Below are positions 34,755 to 44,046 of a stretch of 64,000 nucleotides of DNA, in pieces. The stretch lies in the NCBI GenBank assembly GCA_045811525.1, contig JBJMTV010000003.1, positions 1-64,000 of the forward strand, given 5' to 3'. Source of the DNA: VAZQ01 sp045811525. GTDB taxonomy: Bacteria > Pseudomonadota > Alphaproteobacteria > Rhizobiales > Xanthobacteraceae. The position numbers and the translations under genes are program-made. Within the stretch, counting starts at the first letter, position 1, and every line of letters begins with the position of its first letter. Under the pieces are notes generated by a model, which was not told where the DNA came from, did no database searches, and saw nothing but the letters and a program-made list of their open reading frames with translations.

Positions 34755-36095
34755 TCAGTGCGCGGCGAGATTTTCCCGCAGCGTGGCCCCCTCATACTTC
34801 GTCCGAAAGCGGCCGCGTCGCTGCAGCTCAGGTATGAGGAAGTCAACAATGTCCATCATGTCGCGCGGCGTGGTGTAGGGGTGCGAGATCATGAAGCCGC
34901 CGCGGCAGCCGGTCGCCTCGAACTCCTGCTCCATGAAGTCGGCAAGCTGCGCCGGCGTGCCCGCGACCGCCCGGTCGTAGCCGGTCGCCACCCTGGTGCC
35001 GAGCTTGAAGAACTCCTCGCGCGCGATGGTGCCGTTCGCCCCGAGCTGCTCGGCGAGCTTGGACACAAAGCTGACCGGAGACGCTTGGCTTGCCGCGATT
35101 TCGGCCGCCACCTCGGCGGGACAGACCGGATCCGGGATCTTGGAAAAGTCGTAGCCGATATTGTGCGAGAGGTACGCGCCGACGCCCTCCTCGGGCAACA
35201 GGTCGAGCAGCATTTCTTTCTTGGCGTTCGCCTCGCTCTCGGTGTGGCCGACGATGAAATTCGTACTGAACAGGATGCCGACGCTCGCGGGATCGCGCCC
35301 TTCGGCCACCAGAGCTTCATCGAGCGCCTTGCGATGCTTGATTTTTGCTGTCCGCGGGGGGCTCGCGGCAAAGATGTGATCGGCAAAGTGGGCCGACGCT
35401 CTGATGCCACGCGGCGACCCGCCCGCCTGAATCAGCACCGGGCAGATCTGCGGCGACGGCACGGTGCTGAGCGGACCGCGCACCTTGAAGAAGTGCCCGG
35501 AATGGTTGATCGGATGGATTTTGTCGGGATCGCAGACCATCCCGCTTTCGCGGTCCCAGATGAAGGCATCGGGCTCGACGCTGTGCCACAGCGCCTTGCA
35601 GACGTCGACGAACTCCTCCATCCGGTCGTAGCGCGAATTGTGCTCCATCAATTCGTCGAAGCCATAATTGGCGGCGTCGGAGCGGCGTGTCGACGTGATC
35701 ACATTGAACGCCATGCGGCCGCCGGTCACGACGTCAAGGGAGTTGAGGAGGCGCGCCACATAGAAGGGATGCATGAAGGTCGATGAGTAAGTCAGCCCGA
35801 AGCCGACATGCTTCGTGGCGCGGGACATCGCCGTGATGTAAGGCGACATGTCCTGCCGCGGCCACTGAATGCCCCAGCGTGCGCCGGCCTCCTCAGTGCC
35901 GCGCCACGTAGCCGGAATACCGGTGCCATCGCCGAAAAAAATCATGTCCAGGCAGCCACGCTCGGCCAGCCGCGCAAAGTCCTCGAACATCGTGAGATCA
36001 GGATAGACCCGGTGAGACCACGAGCCGGGCGTCCGCCAGCGCCCGTCAGTGTGGGTAAAGGACAGATCGATGCCCAAGTGCATCTTCTTCGGCAT
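34755..36095 (-). CDS. LLM-class FMN-dependent monooxygenase 1
   Basis: A 446-residue cytosolic bacterial-luciferase-like enzyme of the NtaA/SnaA/DszA branch, which uses FMNH2 and O2 from a separate reductase. Landmarks: LGIDLSFTHTDGRWRTPGSW at the start, FFGDGTG, STFMHPFYVARLLNSLD, RMAFNVITSTR, DAANYGFDELMEHNSRYD and LIQAGGSPRG. It is a close paralogue of the enzymes at 37204, 46126 and 53412. It follows binding protein 2 by 36 bp. Family substrates include nitrilotriacetate and organosulfur heterocycles; the actual substrate here is unknown. Confidence 0.9.
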   Translation of the reverse strand: MPKKMHLGIDLSFTHTDGRWRTPGSWSHRVYPDLTMFEDFARLAERGCLDMIFFGDGTGIPATWRGTEEAGARWGIQWPRQDMSPYITAMSRATKHVGFGLTYSSTFMHPFYVARLLNSLDVVTGGRMAFNVITSTRRSDAANYGFDELMEHNSRYDRMEEFVDVCKALWHSVEPDAFIWDRESGMVCDPDKIHPINHSGHFFKVRGPLSTVPSPQICPVLIQAGGSPRGIRASAHFADHIFAASPPRTAKIKHRKALDEALVAEGRDPASVGILFSTNFIVGHTESEANAKKEMLLDLLPEEGVGAYLSHNIGYDFSKIPDPVCPAEVAAEIAASQASPVSFVSKLAEQLGANGTIAREEFFKLGTRVATGYDRAVAGTPAQLADFMEQEFEATGCRGGFMISHPYTTPRDMMDIVDFLIPELQRRGRFRTKYEGATLRENLAAH

Positions 36096-36131
36096 TGAGT
36101 GTTCCGTCGTGCGGCGGGTGGCTCGCGGCTT

Positions 36132-37163
36132 CTACTGGTAGGCAAGCGTCATGAAGTCCTTCGGCAAGGCGTCGACGCCGATCAATTGCGTGCCTCCAGT
36201 TTCGAGCAGAACCGAGAACACCTTGCGGATATCGGCCTCGGTCTGGGGTTCGAACTTGTCCATCATGTCCTCGCGTGCCTCATCCCGAAACAAGGACAGT
36301 GCCTGACCTTGCAGCTTCATGATGCTGCCGCGCTCCGCCCATACGGCGTCGTCCTTGCGGAGGATATCGATCGACTCGCGAAGCGCCGCGAGAAAGGCCT
36401 TCATTCGCTGGGGATTGGCGGTCGTAAAAGTGCTGTCGGCCGAGTAGAGCAGGAATGGTGTATCGGGCAGCTCCAGCTCTTTGATCAGTTTGCGGATCGT
36501 GGCGAGAACGCGGTACTTGCCCGAGGCCACCATGTCGGGGGTGAGCGAGTTGAACATCTGAACCGCGTCGAGCTGCCCCTGGTCCATCAGGCCGCGCAGC
36601 AGCGGCACCCCCCCTTCATGGAGCGTCGTCTCCGTTTGCAGGTCGACATGATAGCGGCGCTGCGCATGCGCGCGCATGACGATCCAATCAAGATTGTTTT
36701 GGCTGTAGACTCCGATTTTCTTGCCCTTCAGATCGCCGAGATTCTGATGGGGCGAGTCGGTCCGCACGATCACGGTGTTCGCCCAGATCAGAAAAGGTGC
36801 AATACCGATCAACTTGACGCCGCCGGCTTGCATGCGCGCGAGCGTGACCCAGTCAAGGATGCCGACGTCGCCGCCGCCAGCCTGAAGCGCGTTCGCGACC
36901 GCCTGCGAGGTCGAGGCCGCGATCGGCTGCAGCTCGAACCCGTACTTCTTATCGAGTGCGAATTTCTTGACGACGAACGGGGGAAACGAGTTGGTGCCTG
37001 GCTCGTTGTAGAGCAGGCGGACCTTGCCGCCGTCACCTTTGATCTCATTCGCCAGGCCGCTGGCGCTCGGAAGGATTCCGAGTGCCAAGGCGGCGAGCAA
37101 CGCGGCGGTCAGTTTCCGCGCTGATCCATCGCGCGATCGCCAGAACGAGGACATCGAAACCAT
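36132..37163 (-). CDS. NMT1-like periplasmic binding protein 2
   Basis: A 343-residue exported protein. The start at 37163 is chosen from GAGAGGTGG before the ATG; a signal peptide ends near SGLANE. Shared island features: KGDGGKVRLLYNEPGTNSF, KKFALDKKYGFEL, LKGKKIGVYSQNNLDW, LMDQGQLDAVQMFNS and LPDTPFLLYS. It ends FMTLAYQ, as binding proteins 3-5 end with a similar xxYQ/xxFQ tail. It sits between two LLM monooxygenase genes on the same strand, 40 bp after one and 36 bp before the other. Confidence 0.8.
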   Translation of the reverse strand: MVSMSSFWRSRDGSARKLTAALLAALALGILPSASGLANEIKGDGGKVRLLYNEPGTNSFPPFVVKKFALDKKYGFELQPIAASTSQAVANALQAGGGDVGILDWVTLARMQAGGVKLIGIAPFLIWANTVIVRTDSPHQNLGDLKGKKIGVYSQNNLDWIVMRAHAQRRYHVDLQTETTLHEGGVPLLRGLMDQGQLDAVQMFNSLTPDMVASGKYRVLATIRKLIKELELPDTPFLLYSADSTFTTANPQRMKAFLAALRESIDILRKDDAVWAERGSIMKLQGQALSLFRDEAREDMMDKFEPQTEADIRKVFSVLLETGGTQLIGVDALPKDFMTLAYQ

Positions 37164-37203
37164 CGTCGACCACCTCTCGTGAAACCGGCCGCCTGACGCC
37201 GCG

Positions 37204-38553
37204 TCACGCAGCAAGATTTTCAATGAGCGTCTTGCCTGTGTATCGGGTACGGAAGCGGCCGCGTCGCTGCAGTTCCGGGACCAGAAAGTCCACGACATTG
37301 AGGAGATCGCGTGGGCTTGTCTGCGGATGCGCGATCATGAAGCCGCCGCGGCTTCCGGTCGCTTCGAACTCCTCCTCGAAGAAGTCCGCGATTTCCTCGG
37401 CCGAGCCCGCCACAGTGTGATTATAGCCGGTCGCGGCCTTCATCCCTTCTTCGAAGAACTCCTCGCGCGTCAGCTCGGCGTCGTCGCCCAGATGGAGCCC
37501 GAGCTGATGGACGAAGCCGACCGGCGACGCGTTGGTCGCGGCGATCTGAGCGTTGAGGTCCTTCAGCTTGAAGCGCGCCGGCACTTTGGAGAAGTCATAG
37601 CCGGACTGATGCGAGATGAACGCGCCCGCCGCCTCGGGCGGAATAGCCGTCAGGAGCCGCTCCTTGCGTCGTTTGGCCTCCTCTGAGGTCTCGTCCACCA
37701 CCAGAACGATGTCCCACAGAATGCCGACCTTGGAGGGCTCGCGCCCCGCGGCCTTCAGCTCGGTATCGAGCTCCTCGCGATGCTTGATGTTCACTTTGCG
37801 CGGTTTGAACGCCGCGAAGATGCAATCGGCGAACTGCGCCGACGCCTTGATGCCGCGCGGCGAGCCGCCAGCCTGGATCAGCACGGGGCGGCCTTGCGGC
37901 GATGGCACGCAGCTGAGCGGTCCCTTGACCTTGAAAAAGGTGCCGCAGTGATTGATTGCCCGCACCTTGTCGGGGTTCGCAATGACCACGCCGGTCTCGC
38001 GATCCCAGACGAAGGCGTCGGGCTCGACGCTCGCCCACAGCGCCTTGCAGACCTGAACGAACTCCTCTATCCGGTCATAGCGCGAATTGTGCTCCATCAG
38101 CTCGTCGTATCCGTAATTGGCGGCATCGGCGCGCCGGGTCGAGGTCACGACGTTGAAGGCGATGCGACCGCCGGTGATGTGATCGAGCGAATTCAGGAGA
38201 CGCGATACGTAGTATGGGTGCATGAATGTGGACGAATAGGTGATGCCGAAGCCCAGATGTTTGGTCAGCTGCGACAACGCGGTGATGTAGGGGCTCATGT
38301 CCTGGCGCGGCCAACCGATGCCCCACTTCACCGCGTCGTCGGGCGAGCCGCGCCACGTGCTCGGGATGCCGGTGCCGTCGCCGAAGAACAGCATGTCGAT
38401 GCAGCCGCGCTCGGCAATACTGGCGATCTCTTTGTAGATCGACAGATCGGGATAGATGCGTCCGGTCCAGGATCCCGGAAATCGCCAGCGGCCTTCCAGA
38501 TGCGTCCATGACAGGTCGAACGCAAGATGCATCTGGGGCTTCATGGGCGGCAC
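37204..38553 (-). CDS. LLM-class FMN-dependent monooxygenase 2
   Basis: A 449-residue paralogue of the island's LLM enzymes. The start is GTG 38553 or ATG 38544; neither has a strong ribosome site. Markers are MHLAFDLSWTHLEGRWRFPG, GTGIPSTWRGSPD, STFMHPYYVSRLLNSLDHIT, DAANYGYDELMEHNSRYD and a C-terminal SRGGFMIAHPQTSPRDLLN. The chemistry is expected to be FMNH2-dependent oxygenation. Its gene is flanked by binding proteins 2 and 3, so the enzyme may act on the compound each imports. Confidence 0.9.
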   Translation of the reverse strand: MPPMKPQMHLAFDLSWTHLEGRWRFPGSWTGRIYPDLSIYKEIASIAERGCIDMLFFGDGTGIPSTWRGSPDDAVKWGIGWPRQDMSPYITALSQLTKHLGFGITYSSTFMHPYYVSRLLNSLDHITGGRIAFNVVTSTRRADAANYGYDELMEHNSRYDRIEEFVQVCKALWASVEPDAFVWDRETGVVIANPDKVRAINHCGTFFKVKGPLSCVPSPQGRPVLIQAGGSPRGIKASAQFADCIFAAFKPRKVNIKHREELDTELKAAGREPSKVGILWDIVLVVDETSEEAKRRKERLLTAIPPEAAGAFISHQSGYDFSKVPARFKLKDLNAQIAATNASPVGFVHQLGLHLGDDAELTREEFFEEGMKAATGYNHTVAGSAEEIADFFEEEFEATGSRGGFMIAHPQTSPRDLLNVVDFLVPELQRRGRFRTRYTGKTLIENLAA

Positions 38554-38589
38554 TCGTGCTGCACAGGTCGGGTCGAGCTCGTCGTTGAT

Positions 38590-39609
38590 CTACTGGAAGG
38601 CGACGGTCATGAACCCGTCTGGCAAAGTCGCAATGCCCAGCACCTCCGGCCCAGCTACGGGCAAATAGGCCGCGAACACTTTCTTGATCTTGGCCTCGGT
38701 GTCCGGCTCGAACCTCGACCAGATGTCCGTCCGCGCCTCCTTGCGAAATAGCGCGCTGGCCTCGTCGGGAAACTGCAATTCCCGGCCGCGATCGAGCCAG
38801 ACCTGATCGTCCGTGCGCAGAATCTGCACCGCGTCTTGATAGGCAGCGACGAATGCCTTTACGTTCTGCGGCTTCGCCGCGACATACTTGGTATCGAAGG
38901 CGTACAGCAGGAACGGCGTGTCGGGCATGCCGAACTCGTTGATGAGGTCGCTGATCTTGGCGAGCACGCGCGTTTTGCCCGAGACGATCATCGAAGGCGT
39001 GACGGAATTGAACATGTGCGTGGCGTCGAGCGAGCCTTGCTCGAGCAGAGCGCGCAGCAGCGGCGGCGCGCCTTCGTGGATCGTCATTTCCTTTTCGGTG
39101 AGCCCGAATTTTTTCTCGCCGACAGCCATCATCGCGACCCAGTTCAGCGCGGTGCGTGAATTGGTGCCGACCTTCTTGCCTTTCAGGTCGCCGATCGTCT
39201 TGATGGGCGAGTCCTTCGACACCAGAATAAAATCGGCGCCCCAACGCAGAAATGGGGCGACACCGATGACCGGAATGCCCGAATTGTTCATGCGGGCAAT
39301 CTCGTTCCACCCGAAGGTGTGGGCGTCGGCGGCGCCGGCCTTCATGGCCGTCATGCCGGCCGCCGGCGTCGTGGTAGGGATCGGGATGAGCTCGAAGCCG
39401 TGCTTCTTGTCCAGACCGAATTTGCGGATGGTGAATGGAATGAAGGAATTCGTGCCGCCTTCATTGTAGAGCAGCCGGATCTTGCCGCCGTCTCCAGGAG
39501 GCTCCGCATGGGCCGGCAGGGCGCCCAAAGCTAAAGCAGCCAATGCCAGGCAAAAAAACTTCCGGCGTGGATATGCCGCCAACCACATCGCGAGCCTCTC
39601 AGTGTTCAT
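38590..39609 (-). CDS. NMT1-like periplasmic binding protein 3
   Basis: A 339-residue exported protein with a signal peptide ending ALPAHAE. It shows GDGGKIRLLYNEGGTNSF, RKFGLDKKHGFEL, LKGKKVGTNSRTALNW, LLRALLEQGSLDATHMFNS and LPDTPF-like MPDTPFLLYAFD. The start overlaps the end of the ABC ATPase gene by 11 bp, the tightest link between any binding protein here and transport machinery; it is the best candidate for the cognate receptor of that ABC importer. Confidence 0.85.
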   Translation of the reverse strand: MNTERLAMWLAAYPRRKFFCLALAALALGALPAHAEPPGDGGKIRLLYNEGGTNSFIPFTIRKFGLDKKHGFELIPIPTTTPAAGMTAMKAGAADAHTFGWNEIARMNNSGIPVIGVAPFLRWGADFILVSKDSPIKTIGDLKGKKVGTNSRTALNWVAMMAVGEKKFGLTEKEMTIHEGAPPLLRALLEQGSLDATHMFNSVTPSMIVSGKTRVLAKISDLINEFGMPDTPFLLYAFDTKYVAAKPQNVKAFVAAYQDAVQILRTDDQVWLDRGRELQFPDEASALFRKEARTDIWSRFEPDTEAKIKKVFAAYLPVAGPEVLGIATLPDGFMTVAFQ

Positions 39610-40393
39610 CGAGATTGCCGATATGCCCGATCAGCCGCTGTACGACGGTACGGCTCGTCTCGAAGATGCGGACATCCTCGTAGGAGCGAGGGCGCTCCAG
39701 TATTGACAGGTCGACCTCGTCACAGAAGTGGCCAGACGGCCCGCGTGTCATCATCAGGATGCGGTCGCTGAGAAATGTCGCTTCGAAGGCATTGTGGGTG
39801 ACGAACAGAACGGTCGAGCGGAATTCGCCCCAGATCATCAGAAGCTGCTGGCGCAGGCGCCGCGCCGTGAGCTCATCCAGAGCGCTGAACGGCTCATCCA
39901 TCAAAAGCACTTCCGGGTCGATGGCGAAGGCGCGCGCGATCGCCGCGCGCTGCTGCATGCCACCTGAAAGCTGCAGCGGATAGAAGTCGGCGAACTTGGT
40001 GAGCTCTACCAGTGACAGAACGCGCTCAATGCGGCCGGCCCATTCCGACTGGACAAAACCCGCGGTGTTCAACGCGAACTCGATATTCGAGCGGACCGTG
40101 CGCCAGGGCATCAGCCTTGGCTCCTGGAACACATAGGCCACCCGAACTCCCGATTCGTGCTGCTCTGAGACTGGCTTGCCGAAGATCGAAGCTTCACCTT
40201 CGAAATGTTCGTCGAGCCCGCTCAGGATGTTGAGGAGCGTGGATTTGCCGCATCCGGACGGACCGAGAATGCAGACGAACTCCCCGGGCCGCGTACTGAA
40301 TGTTGCGTTTTCCACCGCGCGCCATTCAGCGCTGCGACCTTTGCGTGGAAAGACCTTGGTGACATTTGTCAGCTGGAGCGAAGTGACATCCAT
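39599..40393 (-). CDS. ABC transporter ATPase (SsuB/TauB-type)
   Basis: A 264-residue ABC ATPase: Walker A GPSGCGKST (44-52), Q-loop in FQEPRLMPWRTV, signature LSGGMQ (142-147), Walker B LLMDEP (163-168) followed by ALDE, and a switch His in VTHNAFEA. It powers import with the permease encoded 18 bp upstream. It is the only ABC ATPase in the window and presumably serves several of the five binding proteins nearby. Position and length match nitrate/sulfonate/taurine importers. Confidence 0.9.
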   Translation of the reverse strand: MDVTSLQLTNVTKVFPRKGRSAEWRAVENATFSTRPGEFVCILGPSGCGKSTLLNILSGLDEHFEGEASIFGKPVSEQHESGVRVAYVFQEPRLMPWRTVRSNIEFALNTAGFVQSEWAGRIERVLSLVELTKFADFYPLQLSGGMQQRAAIARAFAIDPEVLLMDEPFSALDELTARRLRQQLLMIWGEFRSTVLFVTHNAFEATFLSDRILMMTRGPSGHFCDEVDLSILERPRSYEDVRIFETSRTVVQRLIGHIGNLDEH

Positions 40394-40411
40394 GAGGGTT
40401 GCGCCGGGACA

Positions 40412-41368
40412 CTAGAGTCGGCGCTGAACCGGACGCCATCGGAACAAGCGGCGCTCGATCAGCCCAAGCAGAACGACCTCGATGAACAGCATGATGAACA
40501 GGAACAGCAGCGCCTGCGCGAGGACTGCGCCCATGTTGAACATCTGGTAGTAGAATTCGATGCGATAGCCGATGCCGTCACTGCGCCCGAGCAATTCGGT
40601 GAACAGCACCATCTTCCAGGCAAGGCCGAGGCCGAAGCGCGCCGAGGCGACGATGATCGGCGCGATCTGCGGCGCAATGACCGAGCGGATGATGCGGCCG
40701 CGGGTTGCATGATAGGCCTTCGCCATGTCGATCAGCTTGTAGTCGACGCCTTTGACTCCCTGCCAGATGTTGATCGACAGGATCGGGATGACCGGTACCG
40801 CGGCGCCGAGCACGGCGGCGCGATCGTTCAGCCCGATGATCATGTAAATCGTCAGGATCAGCACGAGACTTGGCATCGTCAGCAGACAGACGATCCAGAC
40901 ATCCAGGAAACGCTCCACCTTTCTCGAAATGCCCATGGCGAAGCCGACGATCAGAGAGACGGTCATGGCGATGGAAAAAGCCATGGCGATGCGGCCACCG
41001 GTGACGCCGACGTCCGACCAGATCGTCTCCGAGTGCATCTGGGTCCAGAGAATGTCGGCGACAACATGGGGTGCAGGCATGATGCTCGGCGGCAACACGA
41101 GGGCCGCGAGATACCAGATCGCGACCAGCGAGAGCACCGACATCAGCGTGATGGCGTTCTCGCCGAGAAAGACCTCGAGCGATCGTCGGAGTTTGGAAAC
41201 CTCAGGCGAGGGCAGGCGCGCCGGCGTGGCGGCGGAGGCCGGGGCGGCGGCGTCTGCGCCGATCGCGAGGGCGTCCAGCCCAAGACCCGGGGGCGGCGGC
41301 ACTGGTTCGCAGTCGCGAGCGACAAAGGCTGTCTTGGCTGTCTGCATGCGTTCGAGAAGGTGCCTCAT
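40412..41368 (-). CDS. ABC transporter permease (SsuC/TauC-type)
   Basis: A 318-residue inner-membrane permease. Residues 1-70 form an unusually long, Ala/Pro-rich cytosolic N-terminus (EPVPPPPGLGLDALAIGADA). Then six hydrophobic segments carry the binding-protein-dependent transport domain; the EAA-like loop is near AKAYHATRGRIIRSVIAPQI, which couples to the ATPase. The start at 41368 is chosen because GGATCGGGG precedes it; the frame runs open to 41506. The gene follows the LysR gene on the same strand with 97 bp between them. Confidence 0.85.
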   Translation of the reverse strand: MRHLLERMQTAKTAFVARDCEPVPPPPGLGLDALAIGADAAAPASAATPARLPSPEVSKLRRSLEVFLGENAITLMSVLSLVAIWYLAALVLPPSIMPAPHVVADILWTQMHSETIWSDVGVTGGRIAMAFSIAMTVSLIVGFAMGISRKVERFLDVWIVCLLTMPSLVLILTIYMIIGLNDRAAVLGAAVPVIPILSINIWQGVKGVDYKLIDMAKAYHATRGRIIRSVIAPQIAPIIVASARFGLGLAWKMVLFTELLGRSDGIGYRIEFYYQMFNMGAVLAQALLFLFIMLFIEVVLLGLIERRLFRWRPVQRRL

Positions 41369-41465
41369 GGCCCCGATCCAAGCGTCGATCGAACACTGCT
41401 CCCAGTTGCGAGATGGGTAAATCCGGATTCCGGAGAACAGCGTGTTGCCGAAACGGCAACGCCCA

Positions 41466-42407
41466 TTATTCGAGCAGTTTTGCCGCGCTCGCCCGCAAGG
41501 CCTCACCCATCATCATTGCGGCGGCCGACTGCGGTCGCAACGCCGACATGATGATCGTCAGATCCTGCGGTTCGAGCTTCGGATCGACGAGCGGCAAGAA
41601 CGCGAGCGAGCCCTCGCGCAACTCGCGTTCCAGACCGAGCGTATTCTGAAAGGCAGCGCCGGCCCCGAGCTTTGCGAGCGCGATGGCGAATTCGCGGTTC
41701 GCACTGACGACAGCAGGTTGCACTTCGAGCGAGCTCTCGATGATGACGCTTTCCAAAAGTGCCCGGGCCGAGGCGGAGTCATCGGGAAAGATCAAGGGTA
41801 TGTCAGCCTCGACCAGGTCGTAGATGCGGATGGCGCGGCAACTGGCAAAGGTATTGTCGGGACTGACGACGGCGCCAAACGGCAGCGGCACGGATATGAG
41901 GCTGCGCAGGGCGCGCGAACTCGGCGGATTGAAGCAAATACCGACGTCGGCCCGCCCTTCGCGCACACTCTCCACCACCTGGCGCGAGCCGACGAAGTCG
42001 CAGCGCACGCTCACCCGGGGATAAGCCTCGCGCATCGAGGCGACCACCTTTGGAACGAAGGCGGGCGCCGCCGGCGCCACCGCCGCGACCGTGACGTGCC
42101 CGCGGCGAAGTCCGCGCAATTCGTCGAGCGAGCTCTGCATCCGCCCAAGTCCGCGCAGCACTTGGCTCACATGATCGGCAACAACTTCACCTGCTGCGGT
42201 CAATCGAAACCCAGCGGAGCCGCGCTCGATCAGCTTGCCACCGACGAGTGCTTCGACTTCCTTGAGCCGCCGGCTGATCGCTGACGGCGCCACGTTCAGC
42301 GCTTTCGCCGCGCCGCGGATCGATCGCGCCTGAACAACCTCGTGAAAATAGAGCACCCAATGCGCGTGCAGGCGAACCGCATCGGAGCGCTTTATGACGC
42401 TCTTCAT
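41466..42407 (-). CDS. LysR-type transcriptional regulator
   Basis: A 313-residue LTTR. The N-terminal winged helix-turn-helix spans about 16-75: QARSIRGAAKALNVAPSAISR followed by RLKEVEALVGGKLIERG. The effector domain follows, with ADVGICFNPP and FGAVVSPDN. It is transcribed away from the LLM gene at 42711, with 303 bp of shared upstream DNA, and toward the ABC/LLM string. This is the classic position of a local activator that responds to a pathway substrate; it probably controls both gene strings. No T-N11-A site could be picked with confidence. Confidence 0.9.
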   Translation of the reverse strand: MKSVIKRSDAVRLHAHWVLYFHEVVQARSIRGAAKALNVAPSAISRRLKEVEALVGGKLIERGSAGFRLTAAGEVVADHVSQVLRGLGRMQSSLDELRGLRRGHVTVAAVAPAAPAFVPKVVASMREAYPRVSVRCDFVGSRQVVESVREGRADVGICFNPPSSRALRSLISVPLPFGAVVSPDNTFASCRAIRIYDLVEADIPLIFPDDSASARALLESVIIESSLEVQPAVVSANREFAIALAKLGAGAAFQNTLGLERELREGSLAFLPLVDPKLEPQDLTIIMSALRPQSAAAMMMGEALRASAAKLLE

Positions 42408-42710
42408 GGCTCTCAATAACCGTCCCCCCGAAACCCATTATCGTCGCAATATCGCGTGCGCCCGTGCCCTCATTTCGGTCAGTGATGATCTGCCGCTGCC
42501 TATTTTTTCTGCGCCCAATCACTTTTTTGTTTTCTGTGGACAGTGCTCCGGGGCCGGCGAGCTAGAGCACGCACTCCTTCGATCATGCTCGGCTGCGGCC
42601 GTCATGCCGATTGCGCAGGACTAGTTGGCTTGAATTTTGCGAGACGGGAATTCCGACGCGCTCGACGAGCTGAATCGGCCATCGGAGCTCCAGAGGAAGG
42701 GGAAAGGTCC
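42408..42710. other. Divergent control region of the catabolic island
   Basis: 303 bp between the LysR gene and LLM gene 3, AT-richer near 42500-42540 (TATTTTTTCT, then TTTTTTGTTTTCTG). Promoters for both strings must lie here. No clear palindrome or -35/-10 pair is called. Confidence 0.5.
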
Positions 42711-44009
42711 GTGTCGCGGAACAAGAAGTTTCATTTGGCGTGGTTCACCAACTTCGTGCAGGACGAATGGAACGAGCCATTCGCGTCGGCCGGGGGTACC
42801 CCGTCGGCAGATTTCTTCATCGACATGGCGAAGAACCTAGAACGCGCCTGCTTCGACTACATTATCTTTGAAGACAAGCTGATGGTCTCCGAAGCCTATG
42901 GCTCGAGCTCCAAGGCCTACCTGAAAGGCGGCATTCAGGTGCCGAAGCACGACCCGGCGCCGCTCGTTGCCGTGCTGGCCTCGCACACCCGTCATCTTGG
43001 AGTTGTGGCGACGCTCTCGACGCTTGGCTATCCGCCCTACCTTCTGGCTCGTCTGTGCTCGACCATCGATCATATCGCGCATGGCCGTTTCGGCTGGAAC
43101 ATCGTCACCAGCGGCGAAGATGCCGCGGCACAGAATTTTGGCTTGAACAAGTTGCCGGAGCACGACCTTCGCTATGAGATGGCCGACGAGTATATGGATC
43201 TCGTCAACCAGCTTTTTGACTCGTGGGATCCCGACGCGGTTGTGATGGATCGGGAAACGGCGACTTACGCCGATCACACCAAAGTCCGGCCAATTTATTT
43301 TGAGGGAAAATATTACAAGTCACGCGGGCCCTTGAACACCGCACCTTCGCCGCAGAGGCGGCCGACTTACGTTCAAGCCGGCGGGTCCGAGAAGGGCCGC
43401 GATTTTGCGGCGAAGCATTCAGATTCCATTATCGCCGGGGCAAACGGCATCAGGGGTAAGAAGGAATTTCGCGAGGATATCCGCAGGCGTGCCGAAAAAT
43501 TCGGCCGCAACCCGGACGACATCAAGGTTTTGTATCTGTTCAAGATCGTGTTGGGTGAAACCGACGCGGAAGCCAAGGAAAAGTACGCGCGCGGTATCGC
43601 CCAACCGCGCTTCATTGATCGTCAATTGGCGTTGATCAGCGGAATCACCGATATTGATTTCGCGCGCTTCCCGCTGGACGAGCCGCCGCCGCCCGGCCTG
43701 ACCACCAACGGAGAGTCAGCCTCACTCGAGCGCTTTCTCCAGTACGGCAGCGGCCGAACCATACGGCAACTGGCGCAGGACAAAGCGGCCGATCTGGTCG
43801 GCACGCCGGATCAATGCGCCGAACAGATGGGCGAGATAATGGAAGCCGTCGGTGGCGACGGCTTTCTGCTCAATCATCCATTTCACCACATCAACCGCCG
43901 CTACATCCTGGAAGTGACCGACGGTCTTGTACCGGCGCTGCAAAAGCGCGGTCTCGTGCGAACCAATTATTCGAGGCCGACGCTTCGCGAGACGCTGCGC
44001 GAATTTTAA
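42711..44009 (+). CDS. LLM-class FMN-dependent monooxygenase 3 (divergent type)
   Basis: A 432-residue luciferase-like enzyme from a GTG after GAGGAAGGGGAAAGG. It differs from the other four: it opens KKFHLAWFTNFVQDEWNEPF, and has FEDKLMVSEAYG, STLGYPPYLLARL, FGWNIVTSGEDAAAQNFG, YVQAGGSEKGRDFA and LLNHPFHHINRRY. It belongs to the NtaA/DszA-like branch but a separate subgroup, so it may carry out another step of the same pathway. First gene of the plus-strand string, 37 bp before binding protein 4. Confidence 0.9.
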   Translation: MSRNKKFHLAWFTNFVQDEWNEPFASAGGTPSADFFIDMAKNLERACFDYIIFEDKLMVSEAYGSSSKAYLKGGIQVPKHDPAPLVAVLASHTRHLGVVATLSTLGYPPYLLARLCSTIDHIAHGRFGWNIVTSGEDAAAQNFGLNKLPEHDLRYEMADEYMDLVNQLFDSWDPDAVVMDRETATYADHTKVRPIYFEGKYYKSRGPLNTAPSPQRRPTYVQAGGSEKGRDFAAKHSDSIIAGANGIRGKKEFREDIRRRAEKFGRNPDDIKVLYLFKIVLGETDAEAKEKYARGIAQPRFIDRQLALISGITDIDFARFPLDEPPPPGLTTNGESASLERFLQYGSGRTIRQLAQDKAADLVGTPDQCAEQMGEIMEAVGGDGFLLNHPFHHINRRYILEVTDGLVPALQKRGLVRTNYSRPTLRETLREF

Positions 44010-44046
44010 CAGCCTTCAAAATAATCAATCGCCAGCGGGGTCACAG

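Noticed and set aside
38075..39310. Minus-strand open frame of 411 codons overlapping LLM 2 and binding protein 3
   Set aside because: It is in a different frame of two well-supported genes, and fragments of both proteins' shifted translation explain it.
40205..41551. Plus-strand open frame of 448 codons
   Set aside because: It lies exactly antisense to the ABC ATPase and permease genes, which have full motif sets. Its product is a His/Asp/Gln/Arg-rich string without domains, typical of antisense GC-rich DNA.
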